A stretch of 41,350 nt of DNA, from contig CAJTNC010000025.1 in assembly GCA_910577955.1 (NCBI GenBank), positions 1-41,350 of the forward strand, given 5' to 3'. The DNA comes from an uncultured Lachnospiraceae bacterium (GTDB lineage Bacteria; Bacillota; Clostridia; Lachnospirales; Lachnospiraceae). The notes below the pieces were generated by a model. That model was not told the origin of the DNA, did not search any database, and worked only from the letters and a program-made list of their open reading frames with translations. Positions within the stretch are counted from its first letter, which is position 1. The number at the start of each line of letters is the position of its first letter. Position numbers and translations under genes: made by a program. Of the stretch, positions 23,114 through 31,060 are shown piece by piece.

Positions 23114-23150
23114 AATTTTTCTCCTCTATCAACCCTCAATTATTTTGTTT

Positions 23151-23169
23151 GCGCCGGCAAAGCCGGCGC
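23151..23169 (-). promoter_or_regulatory. GC-rich hairpin between pgk and the DUF3592-like gene
   Basis: GCGCCGGC, a TTT loop and GCCGGCGC form a perfect 8-bp stem 11 bases after the pgk stop. On the minus strand it is followed by AAACAAAAT rather than a T run, so termination should be weak. It may protect the 3' end of a processed pgk mRNA. Confidence 0.55.
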
Positions 23170-23179
23170 TTTGTTCCAT

Positions 23180-24403
23180 TTATTTATCATCTGCTGCCGC
23201 CACGCCGGGAAGCTCCTTGCCCTCTAAGAATTCCAGAGAAGCGCCGCCGCCTGTGGAAATGTGACTCATTTTATCTGCAAAACCAAGCTGGTTCACTGCC
23301 GCTGCGGAATCACCGCCGCCGATGATCGTGGTAGCGTCTGTGTCAGCAAGCGCCTGCGCTACGGCCATAGTTCCTTTTGCAAGGATCGGATTCTCAAACA
23401 CGCCCATAGGACCGTTCCATACAACTGTCTTTGCGGACTTCACAGCGTCAGCGTAAAGTTTTGCTGTCTCCGTACCGATATCCAATCCCATCTTGTCTGC
23501 AGGGATCTCGTTGGAAGGCACTACCTCCACAGCGATCTCAGCATCGATCGGGTTCGGGAAATCTGCAGTGATGGTAGTATCTACGGGAAGCAGCAGCTTT
23601 TTGCCCTTCTCCTCCGCCTTCGCCATCATCTCTTTACAGTAATCCAGCTTCTCCTCATCTACCAAAGATGTGCCGATCTCATAGCCTTTTGCCTTTAAGA
23701 AAGTATAAGCCATACCTCCGCCGATGATCAGCGTATCGCACTTTTCAAGCAGGTTGTTGATTACGTTTAACTTATCCGCAACTTTTGCGCCGCCCAGAAT
23801 CGCAACGAAAGGTCTCACCGGATTTTCCACAGCGTTGCCTAAGAAATCGATCTCTTTCTGCATCAGATAGCCGACTGCGTTCTCGCCGCCTTTTTCCTTG
23901 ATGAATTTGGTTACGCCTTCCACGGAAGCATGTGCTCTGTGGGAAGAACCGAAAGCATCACAGACATACAGATCAGCAAGATCAGCAAGCTCTTTGCTGA
24001 ACTCCTCGCCGTTCTTTGTCTCCTCTTTCCCACGGAAACGGGTATTCTGCAAAAGAACAACATCGCCTTCGTTCATCTCTTCCACTGCTTTCGTCGCAGC
24101 TTCGCCCGTCACGTTATAATCAGAAACAAAATTTACTTCCTTGCCCAATTTCTCGGAAAGCCTCTTCGCTACAGGTGCAAGAGATTCGCCTTCGTTGGGG
24201 CCGTTTTTCACCTTGCCGAGGTGGGAGCAAAGAACCACCTTGCCGCCGTCGGCGATCAGTTTTTTGATGGTGGGAAGCGCAGCAACAATACGGGTCTCGT
24301 CTGTGATCGCGCCGTCTTTTAAAGGCACGTTAAAGTCACATCTTACCAGCACGCGTTTACCCTTTACGTTGATATCGTCTACGGATTTTTTATTCAATCC
24401 CAT
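23180..24403 (-). CDS. pgk: Phosphoglycerate kinase
   Basis: A 407-residue monomeric kinase that makes ATP from 1,3-bisphosphoglycerate. Visible landmarks are the N-terminal RVLVRCDFNVPLKDG, the substrate-binding CSHLGKVK, GDVVLLQNTRFR and DAFGSSHRAHASVEG. The C-terminal nucleotide-binding part has ILGGAKVADKL, IGGGMAYTFLKAKG, VWNGPMGVFE and GGGDSAAAV. Length is typical. AGGAGG lies before the ATG. No promoter is visible in the 116 bases after gap, which hold a terminator, so expression probably depends on readthrough from gap. Confidence 0.97.
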   Translation of the reverse strand: MGLNKKSVDDINVKGKRVLVRCDFNVPLKDGAITDETRIVAALPTIKKLIADGGKVVLCSHLGKVKNGPNEGESLAPVAKRLSEKLGKEVNFVSDYNVTGEAATKAVEEMNEGDVVLLQNTRFRGKEETKNGEEFSKELADLADLYVCDAFGSSHRAHASVEGVTKFIKEKGGENAVGYLMQKEIDFLGNAVENPVRPFVAILGGAKVADKLNVINNLLEKCDTLIIGGGMAYTFLKAKGYEIGTSLVDEEKLDYCKEMMAKAEEKGKKLLLPVDTTITADFPNPIDAEIAVEVVPSNEIPADKMGLDIGTETAKLYADAVKSAKTVVWNGPMGVFENPILAKGTMAVAQALADTDATTIIGGGDSAAAVNQLGFADKMSHISTGGGASLEFLEGKELPGVAAADDK

Positions 24404-24458
24404 TTTTCTTATTCCTCCTATTTTCAGTTCGGGATTCTGTTTTCCCGCCTATGATAAA

Positions 24459-24485
24459 AGGTCCGGTCCTCTGTGGACCGGACCT
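24459..24485 (-). terminator. Terminator between gap and pgk, probably partial
   Basis: AGGTCCGGTCC and GGACCGGACCT form a perfect 11-bp GC-rich stem with a 5-base loop, followed by TTTAT on the minus strand. The T run is short and no promoter follows, so it probably lowers pgk relative to gap rather than ending all transcripts. Confidence 0.8.
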
Positions 24486-24519
24486 CTTAGTCACTTAAAT
24501 CGCATTCTTATTCCTATGA

Positions 24520-25548
24520 TCAGCCTAACTCAGCGAAGTACTTGATTGTACGAACCATCTGGCTTGTGTAGGAATTCTCATTGTCATACCAGGATACAAC
24601 TTCTACCTGTGTCTTGCCATCCGGCAAAGGGCTAACCATTGTCTGGGTAGCATCGAACAGGGAACCGAATCTCATGCCGACAACGTCGGAGGAAACGATC
24701 TCGTCTGTATTGTAGCCGAAGGACTCGTTAGCAGCAGCTTTCATAGCAGCGTTTACTTCTTCCTTTGTCACTGCCTTGTCAACAACTGCGAACAGAAGTG
24801 TGGAAGAACCTGTCGGGGTCGGAACACGCTGTGCAGCGCCAATCAGTTTGCCGGACAGTTCAGGAATAACAAGGCCGATAGCCTTAGCTGCACCTGTGGA
24901 GTTGGGAACGATGTTGATAGCGCCTGCACGGCTTCTTCTCTTATCGCCCTTTCTCTGAGGACCGTCAAGGATCATCTGGTCGCCTGTATAAGCATGGATC
25001 GTGCACATAATACCGGACTCAACGGGAGCAAGGTCATTGAGAGCCTTCGCCATAGGAGCCAAGCAGTTTGTTGTACAGGAAGCTGCGGAAATGATTGTAT
25101 CTTCTTTTGTCAGTGTGTCATGGTTTACATTGAAAACGATAGTAGGAAGGTCGTTTCCTGCAGGAGCAGAAATAACAACTTTCTTAGCGCCGGCATTGAT
25201 GTGTGCCTGAGCTTTTGCTTTGGAGGTATAGAAACCGGAACACTCTAAAACTACGTCTACGCCAAGCTCTCCCCAAGGACAATTGTTTGCATCGGGCTCT
25301 TTGTAGATTTTGATTGTCTGGCCTTTTACTGTGATCGTGCCTGCCTCGTCATCAGCCGTTACCTGATCTTCTTCGCCGACAGCAATGTATCTGCCCTGAG
25401 AAGAGTCATACTTTAACAGATGAGCCAACATGGAAGGAGTCGTCAGATCGTTGATCGCTACAACTTCATAACCTTCCGCACCAAACATCTGTCTGAATGC
25501 AAGACGACCGATACGGCCAAAACCATTGATTGCTACTTTTACTGCCAT
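24520..25548 (-). CDS. gap: Glyceraldehyde-3-phosphate dehydrogenase
   Basis: A 342-residue NAD-dependent enzyme of glycolysis. It has the Rossmann motif INGFGRIGRLAFRQ at the N terminus, Asp34 in AINDL suggesting NAD rather than NADP use, the catalytic Cys158 in SAASCTTNCLAP, and the usual HAYTGDQ and GAAKAIGLVIPEL segments. The C terminus WYDNENSYTSQMVRTIKYFAEL is complete. AGGAGG lies 9 bases before the ATG. It is the first gene of the glycolytic run and has its own promoter and structured leader. Confidence 0.98.
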   Translation of the reverse strand: MAVKVAINGFGRIGRLAFRQMFGAEGYEVVAINDLTTPSMLAHLLKYDSSQGRYIAVGEEDQVTADDEAGTITVKGQTIKIYKEPDANNCPWGELGVDVVLECSGFYTSKAKAQAHINAGAKKVVISAPAGNDLPTIVFNVNHDTLTKEDTIISAASCTTNCLAPMAKALNDLAPVESGIMCTIHAYTGDQMILDGPQRKGDKRRSRAGAINIVPNSTGAAKAIGLVIPELSGKLIGAAQRVPTPTGSSTLLFAVVDKAVTKEEVNAAMKAAANESFGYNTDEIVSSDVVGMRFGSLFDATQTMVSPLPDGKTQVEVVSWYDNENSYTSQMVRTIKYFAELG

Positions 25549-25583
25549 TTTTTAGTCCCTCCTAAAAAAATTTATATTTTTTC

Positions 25584-25622
25584 TGACAGTCTGTCCGTCC
25601 CTGCGACGGAGTCTGTCTGTCA
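25584..25622 (-). promoter_or_regulatory. Structured leader of the gap transcript
   Basis: The 86-base leader has an outer TGACAG/CTGTCA pair (25617-25622 with 25584-25589) and an inner CCGTC/GACGG stem (25605-25609 with 25595-25599), plus two ACAGACT direct repeats. It is not followed by a terminator-like T run. A regulatory role is possible but not shown; no CggR gene is in the window. Confidence 0.35.
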
Positions 25623-25641
25623 AAATTTTGTCAACACTAAT

Positions 25642-25670
25642 ATTCTACCCAATCTGGTTTTAAAATTCAA
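25642..25670 (-). promoter_or_regulatory. Promoter of gap
   Basis: Minus-strand TTGAAT (25665-25670) and TAGAAT (25642-25647) are 17 bases apart, located just after the topA stop codon. The predicted start is near 25635. Confidence 0.8.
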
Positions 25671-25707
25671 GATGTAAATACCACATTTTTCGCTTTTTAG
25701 GAAAATT

Positions 25708-27774
25708 TTACACCTTTTTATCCGCCACATTTCCGCATCCTTCACCGGAACAGACTAATTTATTGCCCTTTTCCACCATCATCTGCCCGCACCGTTCACA
25801 GAGCACGCCGGAAGGACGCTGCCATACCATAAAATCACACTCCGGATTATTGATACAGCCATAGTACCTGCGCCCTTTTCTTGTCTTTTTCATCACGATA
25901 TCCCCGCCGCACTTCGGACAGTTTACCCCGATCTTCTCAAAATAAGGTTTTGTATTTCTGCACTCCGGAAAGCCGGGGCAGGCAAGGAATCTTCCGTGAG
26001 GCCCATATTTGATAACCATCTGGCGGCCGCACAATTCACAGAACTCTTCAGACAGTTCGTCCTTAAGTTCCACTTCCTCCAACTGTTTCTCCGCCTCTTT
26101 CACTGCCTCGTCAAGATCCGGATAGAAATTCCTGATGATGGTCTTCCACTCCACCTCCCCTAACTCCACGCCGTCGAGCAGCGCCTCCATAGTTGCGGTA
26201 AAGTTCACATCCACGATAGTGGGGAAAGCCTCCCTCATCATCTTATCCACCACCTCGCCGATCTCCGTCACATATATGTTTTTGTCTTCCTTCACAATAT
26301 ACCTTCTGGCTAGCAGCGTCGTCAAAGTGGGAGCGTAGGTACTCGGTCTGCCGATCCCCTGTTCCTCAAGGGCTCTGACCACCGCCGCCTCAGTATAGTG
26401 GGCCGGAGGCTGGGTAAAATGCTGTTTATGCACAAGCTCCTGCAAAGAAAGTTTGGTGTCCTTGTCCAGATTTCCGGACAGCACCGCCGTCTCCTCTTTC
26501 TCGTCCTCCTGCACATAGACGCTCAAAAAACCGTCAAATTTGAGTTTGCTGGCGGAAACGGTAAAGCGCTCCCCCGCCGCATCTATCTTTACAGAAGTGG
26601 TCTTATACACCGCATCGCTCATACGGCTTGCCGTGAAGCGTTTCCAGATCAACTGATATAACCGGAACTGATCTCTGCTCAGTGAATCCTTTATAGCCGC
26701 CGGTGTCCTCCCGATATCCGTGGGGCGGATCGCCTCATGAGCATCCTGAATCTTCCCGCCTCCCTTTTTCTCCTGTACCCGTTTTGTCACATATGCATCG
26801 CCGTATGTCCCTTCGATATACTGCGCTGCCGCCTGAGATGCTTCCTCCGAAATCCTTGTGGAGTCGGTACGAAGGTAAGTGATAAGACCCACCGTACCGT
26901 TTGCCTTGATATCTACGCCCTCATACAACTGCTGTGCAATACGCATTGTCTTCTGGGTGGAAAAATTCAACACTTTGCTGGCTTCCTGCTGCAATGTGGA
27001 GGTTGTAAAAGGAAGCGGCGCCTTTTTGATCCTCTCCCCGTTCTTCTTTTCGGTGATCTTCCAGTCCGCGTCTTTTAAGTTTTTTAATATCTCCTGCAGT
27101 TGTTCCTCGTTCCTGATAACCGTCTTCTTTTCTCCGCGGCCATAGTACTTAGCCGTCAGCGTTTTCTTCTCTCCGTCAGCATGGAGCACCGCATCGAGAG
27201 TCCAGTATTCCTCCGGCACAAAAGCGGCGATCTCCTCCTCCCTCTTGCAGATGATCCTAAGCGCGGCGGACTGTACCCGCCCGGCGGAAAGTCCCCGTTT
27301 TACTTTCGCCCAGAGTACCGGGGAAATCCGGTAGCCCACCATGCGGTCGAGAACTCTTCTCACCTGCTGGGCATCCACCAGATCCATATCGATCTCTCTC
27401 GGACTTTTCAGCGCCTCTTTCACCGCTGTCTTTGTGATCTCGTTGAACGTGATCCGATATACCTTCTTCCCCTCCAGCTTCAAGGCATGGTAGAGATGCC
27501 ACGAAATGGCTTCGCCTTCGCGGTCCGGGTCCGTTGCCAGATATACTTTTTCCGCCTTTTTTACTTCTTTTCTGAGGGCGGCAAGAATATCTCCCTTCCC
27601 TCTGATCGTAATATATTTTAGTTCAAAATCATTTTCCGGAGAAAACCCGAGCTGACTTTTAGGCAGGTCGCGCACATGCCCGTTGCTGGCCATCACCTCG
27701 TAGTTTGCCCCCAAAAATTTCTTAATTGTTTTCACTTTCGCGGGGGACTCCACAATTACCAAATACTTTGCCAT
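25708..27774 (-). CDS. topA: DNA topoisomerase I
   Basis: A 688-residue type IA enzyme that relaxes negative supercoils. The start at 27774 has CGGAGGT 4-5 bases upstream; a longer frame to 27822 has no ribosome site. The Toprim domain (YLVIVESPAKVKTIKKFL, and ATDPDREGEAISWHL with the acidic triad) comes first, and the catalytic tyrosine is Tyr300 in GLITYLRTDSTR. Three Cys4 zinc ribbons at the C terminus (CELCGRQM, CPKCGGDI and CERCGQMM) are intact. It lies about 90 bases after dprA and has its own promoter. The dprA-topA pairing is common in Firmicutes. Confidence 0.97.
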   Translation of the reverse strand: MAKYLVIVESPAKVKTIKKFLGANYEVMASNGHVRDLPKSQLGFSPENDFELKYITIRGKGDILAALRKEVKKAEKVYLATDPDREGEAISWHLYHALKLEGKKVYRITFNEITKTAVKEALKSPREIDMDLVDAQQVRRVLDRMVGYRISPVLWAKVKRGLSAGRVQSAALRIICKREEEIAAFVPEEYWTLDAVLHADGEKKTLTAKYYGRGEKKTVIRNEEQLQEILKNLKDADWKITEKKNGERIKKAPLPFTTSTLQQEASKVLNFSTQKTMRIAQQLYEGVDIKANGTVGLITYLRTDSTRISEEASQAAAQYIEGTYGDAYVTKRVQEKKGGGKIQDAHEAIRPTDIGRTPAAIKDSLSRDQFRLYQLIWKRFTASRMSDAVYKTTSVKIDAAGERFTVSASKLKFDGFLSVYVQEDEKEETAVLSGNLDKDTKLSLQELVHKQHFTQPPAHYTEAAVVRALEEQGIGRPSTYAPTLTTLLARRYIVKEDKNIYVTEIGEVVDKMMREAFPTIVDVNFTATMEALLDGVELGEVEWKTIIRNFYPDLDEAVKEAEKQLEEVELKDELSEEFCELCGRQMVIKYGPHGRFLACPGFPECRNTKPYFEKIGVNCPKCGGDIVMKKTRKGRRYYGCINNPECDFMVWQRPSGVLCERCGQMMVEKGNKLVCSGEGCGNVADKKV

Positions 27775-27844
27775 CGTTACCTCCGTACAGCTGCATTTAT
27801 TTCTTTCAAAATCACAATGCATTTTTATGCATCAATCGTCAAAC

Positions 27845-27873
27845 ACTATACACTACTTTTTTTTAAGTTGCAA
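27845..27873 (-). promoter_or_regulatory. Promoter of topA
   Basis: Minus-strand TTGCAA (27868-27873) and TATAGT (27845-27850) are 17 bases apart, overlapping the end of dprA. A run of eight A bases in the spacer may make it sensitive to DNA bending or supercoiling, which would suit topA. Confidence 0.6.
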
Positions 27874-28999
27874 GAACTTTTTGGCAGTACCCCGCCGCAG
27901 TCTGCTTAGCAAATCCTTTGATGCACAATTCCACAAGCGCTCCCATGACCTCCTGCACCGTCCCGTTTCTTCCCATCTGCTCATAGATCTCCTCCGGCGT
28001 TTTGGAAAAAAGTTCCAACTGCCTGTACACCAGTTTTTCCTTCACGGAAAGAGCTGACAGCTCCCCATTTTCCTTCGACTCAGCTGTTTCTTCTATAATA
28101 ATATCATCCTTTTTACATCCTCTCATTCCATACAGCGATTCTAAAATGTCCACCGGCGATTCCGCCACTCCCGCCCCCTGTTTAAAAAGCCGGTTGCAGC
28201 CCCTGCTCAGAGAATCGGTGATCCTTCCGGGCACAGCAAAAACTTCTCTGCCCTGTTCAAGCGCCATATCCACAGTGATCAACGTTCCGCTCTTCTCCCT
28301 CGCTTCTATCACCACAACGGCGTCCGCAAGCGCGCTGATGATCCGGTTCCTCGGCGGAAAAAGACCCGAAGCTGGTTTTGTCCCCGGCGGATATTCGGAG
28401 AGGATCCCTCCCTTTATTTTACATGCTTCATAAACGCCGCGGTTGCTCTTCGGGTAACAGATGTCCACACCGCAGCCCAAAACCCCAAAGCTTTTTCCTC
28501 CTGCCGCAAGAGCCGCCTCCTGACTGATTCCGTCGATCCCCATAGCCAGTCCACTGATAATCTGTATGCCCGCCCCAGCCAGTTTAGAACCGAATTCACG
28601 AGCCGCATAAGCGCCGTACTCGGAACATGTTCTGGAGCCGATCAAGGCTGCCGCCGGTCTTTTATCGTCAGGCAGTTCTCCCTGATAATACAGAGAATAA
28701 GGCGGATCCGGTATCTCGAGAAGTCTCCTCGGGTAGTCCGCGTCGCCGTAGCAGGTAAACTCTATTTTCCGCCCACGCAGCTTTTCATATTCTCCCAAAA
28801 TATCCCAGCTTTCCTTTGCTTCCGCAATCTTTGCCGCAGCTTTCTCTCCGGCCGCCGCCTGCAAATTTTGGGGAGAAGCCCTGTATATCTCTTCTGCGCC
28901 TCCAAAGCTTTTTAGCAGTTCAAATCTTCTTTTCCCCAATCTCCTTATATTCATCAGCCAATACTGATACGGTTTATCCTCTTCCTGTATCCTGTTCAA
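27863..28999 (-). CDS. dprA: DNA-processing protein DprA
   Basis: A 378-residue single-strand DNA-binding protein that loads RecA during natural transformation. A helical N-terminal region (about 1-90) precedes the Rossmann-like core, with ALIGSRTCSEYGAYAAREF, ISGLAMGIDGISQEAALAAGG, LGCGVDICYPKSN and PPRNRIISALAD. A C-terminal winged-helix-like domain (about 310-378) completes the usual form. The start is set at TTG 28999, which overlaps the comM stop (TTGA) and has GGAGGAG 8 bases upstream; a TTG five codons earlier precedes that ribosome site. DprA also occurs in bacteria with no known transformation. Confidence 0.93.
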   Translation of the reverse strand: MNRIQEEDKPYQYWLMNIRRLGKRRFELLKSFGGAEEIYRASPQNLQAAAGEKAAAKIAEAKESWDILGEYEKLRGRKIEFTCYGDADYPRRLLEIPDPPYSLYYQGELPDDKRPAAALIGSRTCSEYGAYAAREFGSKLAGAGIQIISGLAMGIDGISQEAALAAGGKSFGVLGCGVDICYPKSNRGVYEACKIKGGILSEYPPGTKPASGLFPPRNRIISALADAVVVIEAREKSGTLITVDMALEQGREVFAVPGRITDSLSRGCNRLFKQGAGVAESPVDILESLYGMRGCKKDDIIIEETAESKENGELSALSVKEKLVYRQLELFSKTPEEIYEQMGRNGTVQEVMGALVELCIKGFAKQTAAGYCQKVLAT

Positions 29000-29490
29000 C
29001 CATTTCTCCTCCAATACTTTCCATCCGTCCTGCGGTAGCAGGCGGCCTCCGCCAGATGGTGCCTTTCGATCCTCTCATTTCCCTCCAGATCCGCTATCGT
29101 TCTGGCCACTTTGATGATCTTATGATAAGCTCTGGCGCTGAGATCCATCGTTTTGAAAAGTTCCTCCATCATCCGCCTCTCCCTATCCCCCAGAGGACAG
29201 TATTTCCGCACCTGAGCAGGTCCCATATCCGCATTAAAGATAAGGCCTGTCCCCGCAAACCGCTTCCTTTGCATCTCCCTCGCCATTAAGATCCTCTCCA
29301 GCATACGAGCGCTTTTTTCTCCGGATCTTGCGTCGGAAAGCTTTGCAATATCCACTTTTTTCGTCTCCGCCACGATATCCATGCGGTCTAATACCGGTCC
29401 CGATATCTTGTGCAGATAACGATCTATCTCATACTGGGAGCAGCCGCACCTGTTTTTGTCGGGATAGTAACCGCAGGGACAGGGATTCAT
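28996..29490 (-). pseudogene. comM: 3' part of comM/yifB (Mg-chelatase-like AAA ATPase), cut by the prophage
   Basis: About 164 residues of the C-terminal part of a ComM/YifB protein, which has about 500 residues when intact and acts as a branch-migration helicase in transformation. Homology begins exactly at MNPCPCGYYPDKNRCGCS and continues through YLHKISGPVLDRMDI, SARAYHKIIKVARTIADLEG and the normal end. Upstream of the Met the reading frame continues into unrelated phage sequence (to 29673) that does not resemble ComM. The N-terminal two thirds, with Walker A and B, are therefore missing here and are predicted at the far end of the element. The remnant still couples to dprA by a 4-base overlap. 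Confidence 0.88.
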
Positions 29491-29545
29491 CGGTACACCC
29501 AAATTGATACAATTCAACGATGCACCCCCAATGCACCCCCTCAAA
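29488..29545. other. Prophage attachment end (host comM/phage junction)
   Basis: Host-like coding sequence ends at about 29490 in ATTCATCGG. Beyond it lie a palindrome AATTGATACAATT (29502-29514) and a tandem 11-base repeat ATGCACCCCC (29520-29529 and 29531-29540). Inverted and short direct repeats next to a crossover are usual for large serine integrase sites. The exact 2-base crossover cannot be set from one end alone. Confidence 0.6.
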
Positions 29546-29568
29546 CAGCCCCTAATGAAAGTTTCTTC

Positions 29569-29606
29569 ATAATAAAGGCACACCCTTTCGAGTGTGCCTT
29601 TATTAT
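29569..29606. terminator. Hairpin between the prophage cargo and the attachment end
   Basis: ATAATAAAGGCACAC (29569-29583) and GTGTGCCTTTATTAT (29592-29606) form a perfect 15-bp stem with an 8-base loop, 9 bases after the stop of the zinc-ribbon gene. The T-rich end is inside the stem and no separate T run follows, but the position suggests it insulates the cargo from the host gene. Confidence 0.65.
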
Positions 29607-29614
29607 GCTTTAGG

Positions 29615-29824
29615 TTAATCTGGACTGGAAACATCACTTTTCCCCTCTCTATCATTGGCAAGAGAATTTGCACTTAAAGCAGCTACGAACAGACCGCTTA
29701 TTATTCCGCCTGCCTTTCCTCCCGTATTCCGCATTTTCAATTTGCATCTTCTACAAAAAGTCTTCTCATCGATTAACAGTTTCCCACAGGATTTACATCG
29801 CCGTTCTTTTTCAATCGCATTCAT
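29615..29824 (-). CDS. Small zinc-ribbon protein, prophage cargo
   Basis: A 69-residue protein. The start at 29824 is chosen because GGAGG lies 9 bases upstream inside the preceding gene, which it overlaps by 14 bases; longer in-frame starts lack a site. A zinc ribbon (CKSCGKLLIDEKTFCRRCK) occupies about 10-28. A glycine- and alanine-rich hydrophobic stretch (GGIISGLFVAALSANSLA) follows, which could be a short membrane segment. The tail is polar. The gene is coupled to the 360-residue helical protein and is the last gene before the attachment end. Function is unknown; its place suggests lysogen-expressed cargo. Confidence 0.72.
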   Translation of the reverse strand: MNAIEKERRCKSCGKLLIDEKTFCRRCKLKMRNTGGKAGGIISGLFVAALSANSLANDREGKSDVSSPD

Positions 29825-30893
29825 CAACATTATCCTCCGCATCAATATAAAAAATATCCCTATCGCTTTGCCCCAATACAGCTTCACAAGAACCTATTGC
29901 TGCAAGCATCTCTTTTGGCTGATTTATCCAAAAGTCCACATTCTCTCCATCATATGGATAATTTTTATGTATCAGCTCTAAGGCTGTGTATTTTCCATCC
30001 CCAATTTTTCTTTCTGCCAAAGTTTTCAACTGGTACTTATATTCACCAAGAATGCGATTAGTTTCATCGTTTTTTCCCCTGAAATTGAGGAGGTATACAC
30101 GCAATCCGACATAACGCGGAATCATCTGCATATCTTCATTTATGTAAGAAAGCAATGTATCAATCGCTTTTATACTGGCAAAAGGACCTTTCTGTTCTGC
30201 AAGTTTCTTCACTTGAGCATTGATATCTGAATACAAATCTACTAAACCTTCCATAAGGTATGTGTCAGCAGCTTTTAAGAAATCCTCCCGTTCCTCCGCT
30301 CCTGCTGTTGAAGCCGACATGATTTTATCCCTCGCATATATGAACTTATTACTCAGCGTCACGCGACGGGCAAAGTCAATCATTCCTTTTACATCCCTCC
30401 CAACATCTTCAATCTGCGCTGATATCCTCTTAAGGGAATTCTGCATCGATAATGCGGAAATATCTGATAGAACTTCTACAGGATTAATAGCTTTCTTTAA
30501 TGTAAAGAATTTAACAAGCTGTTCGTTCTCATCTAGAATCGCAGGCCGTAGGTTCCCCGCTACTTCCTTTGATTCGCCCACATGGTAGATACCTTCTTTT
30601 AAGCCATCAATAATCTCTTGGCTGAAATGAGAATAATCGGCGACAAGCATACCCATTTTTGAGATATCAAATCCTCCCTTTATGGCTGCAGCAATCTGAC
30701 CGAGCAACCCTCGAATATCCAAATCTACCTCCCACTCTGTTTCGGATTTCATCTCTGCACCTATTTTCCCAATAAATACATTAAAAAAATCCGACATTTT
30801 AAGAAGATCAGCACCTTTTCTATCCTCTTCTTCTATAAAAATATCTAAAAGTTCACACTTTCCAGTCTCAACAATTTCATTCTTCTCTGCCAT
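29811..30893 (-). CDS. Helical protein of unknown function, prophage cargo
   Basis: A 360-residue soluble protein that I cannot assign. The start at 30893 (MAEKNEIVETG) has GTGAGGG 12 bases upstream; a GTG six codons earlier would overlap that site. The sequence is mostly helical, with charged residues alternating with Leu/Ile throughout. It includes a glycine-bearing segment DIRGLLGQIAAAIKGGFDISKMGM near 70-90 and a long central helix around the SLKRISAQIEDVGRDVKGMIDFARR stretch. No Walker, HEPN, nuclease or TIR motif is evident. The gene is distinctly more AT-rich than the recombinase genes beside it. Its location at the attachment end, outside the structural genes, fits a moron such as a superinfection-exclusion or defence gene; this is inference. 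Confidence 0.8.
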   Translation of the reverse strand: MAEKNEIVETGKCELLDIFIEEEDRKGADLLKMSDFFNVFIGKIGAEMKSETEWEVDLDIRGLLGQIAAAIKGGFDISKMGMLVADYSHFSQEIIDGLKEGIYHVGESKEVAGNLRPAILDENEQLVKFFTLKKAINPVEVLSDISALSMQNSLKRISAQIEDVGRDVKGMIDFARRVTLSNKFIYARDKIMSASTAGAEEREDFLKAADTYLMEGLVDLYSDINAQVKKLAEQKGPFASIKAIDTLLSYINEDMQMIPRYVGLRVYLLNFRGKNDETNRILGEYKYQLKTLAERKIGDGKYTALELIHKNYPYDGENVDFWINQPKEMLAAIGSCEAVLGQSDRDIFYIDAEDNVDECD

Positions 30894-30919
30894 ACTAATC
30901 AATGCCCTCACTTATATTT

Positions 30920-30936
30920 CGTATGCTTCACATACG
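30920..30936. promoter_or_regulatory. Palindrome upstream of the cargo gene
   Basis: CGTATG-cttca-CATACG lies about 27 bases before the cargo start codon, in an AT-rich stretch with TTGACG farther upstream but no well-spaced -10 box. It could be an operator or a leader hairpin. Confidence 0.4.
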
Positions 30937-30982
30937 CAAAATTAATCATATCATATTTATCGTCAAATTCCCATAAGAAAAC

Positions 30983-31011
30983 AAGCCGAAGAACACCAAA
31001 GTCTCCGGCTT
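30983..31011 (-). terminator. Terminator of the recombinase operon
   Basis: AAGCCGGAGA and TCTTCGGCTT form a 10-bp stem (one G-T pair) with a 9-base loop, followed by GTTTTCTT on the minus strand, about 50 bases after the recombinase stop. It separates recombinase and cargo transcription. Confidence 0.8.
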
Positions 31012-31060
31012 AACAAAAATTTTTCTTCTATAATAAATAGCAAAATTTACACATTCTCGC

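Noticed and set aside
27775..27822. Longer topA start
   Set aside because: The added 16 residues lack homology and the true ATG has GGAGGT at correct spacing.
29520..29540. Tandem ATGCACCCCC copies as a CRISPR remnant
   Set aside because: Only two 10-base copies with period 11 and no spacers; better explained as part of the attachment region. No CRISPR array or cas gene was seen anywhere.
29491..29673. N-terminal 61 codons of the frame ending in the ComM remnant
   Set aside because: They do not resemble ComM and read through the attachment end and a hairpin; this is phage DNA fused in frame by insertion.
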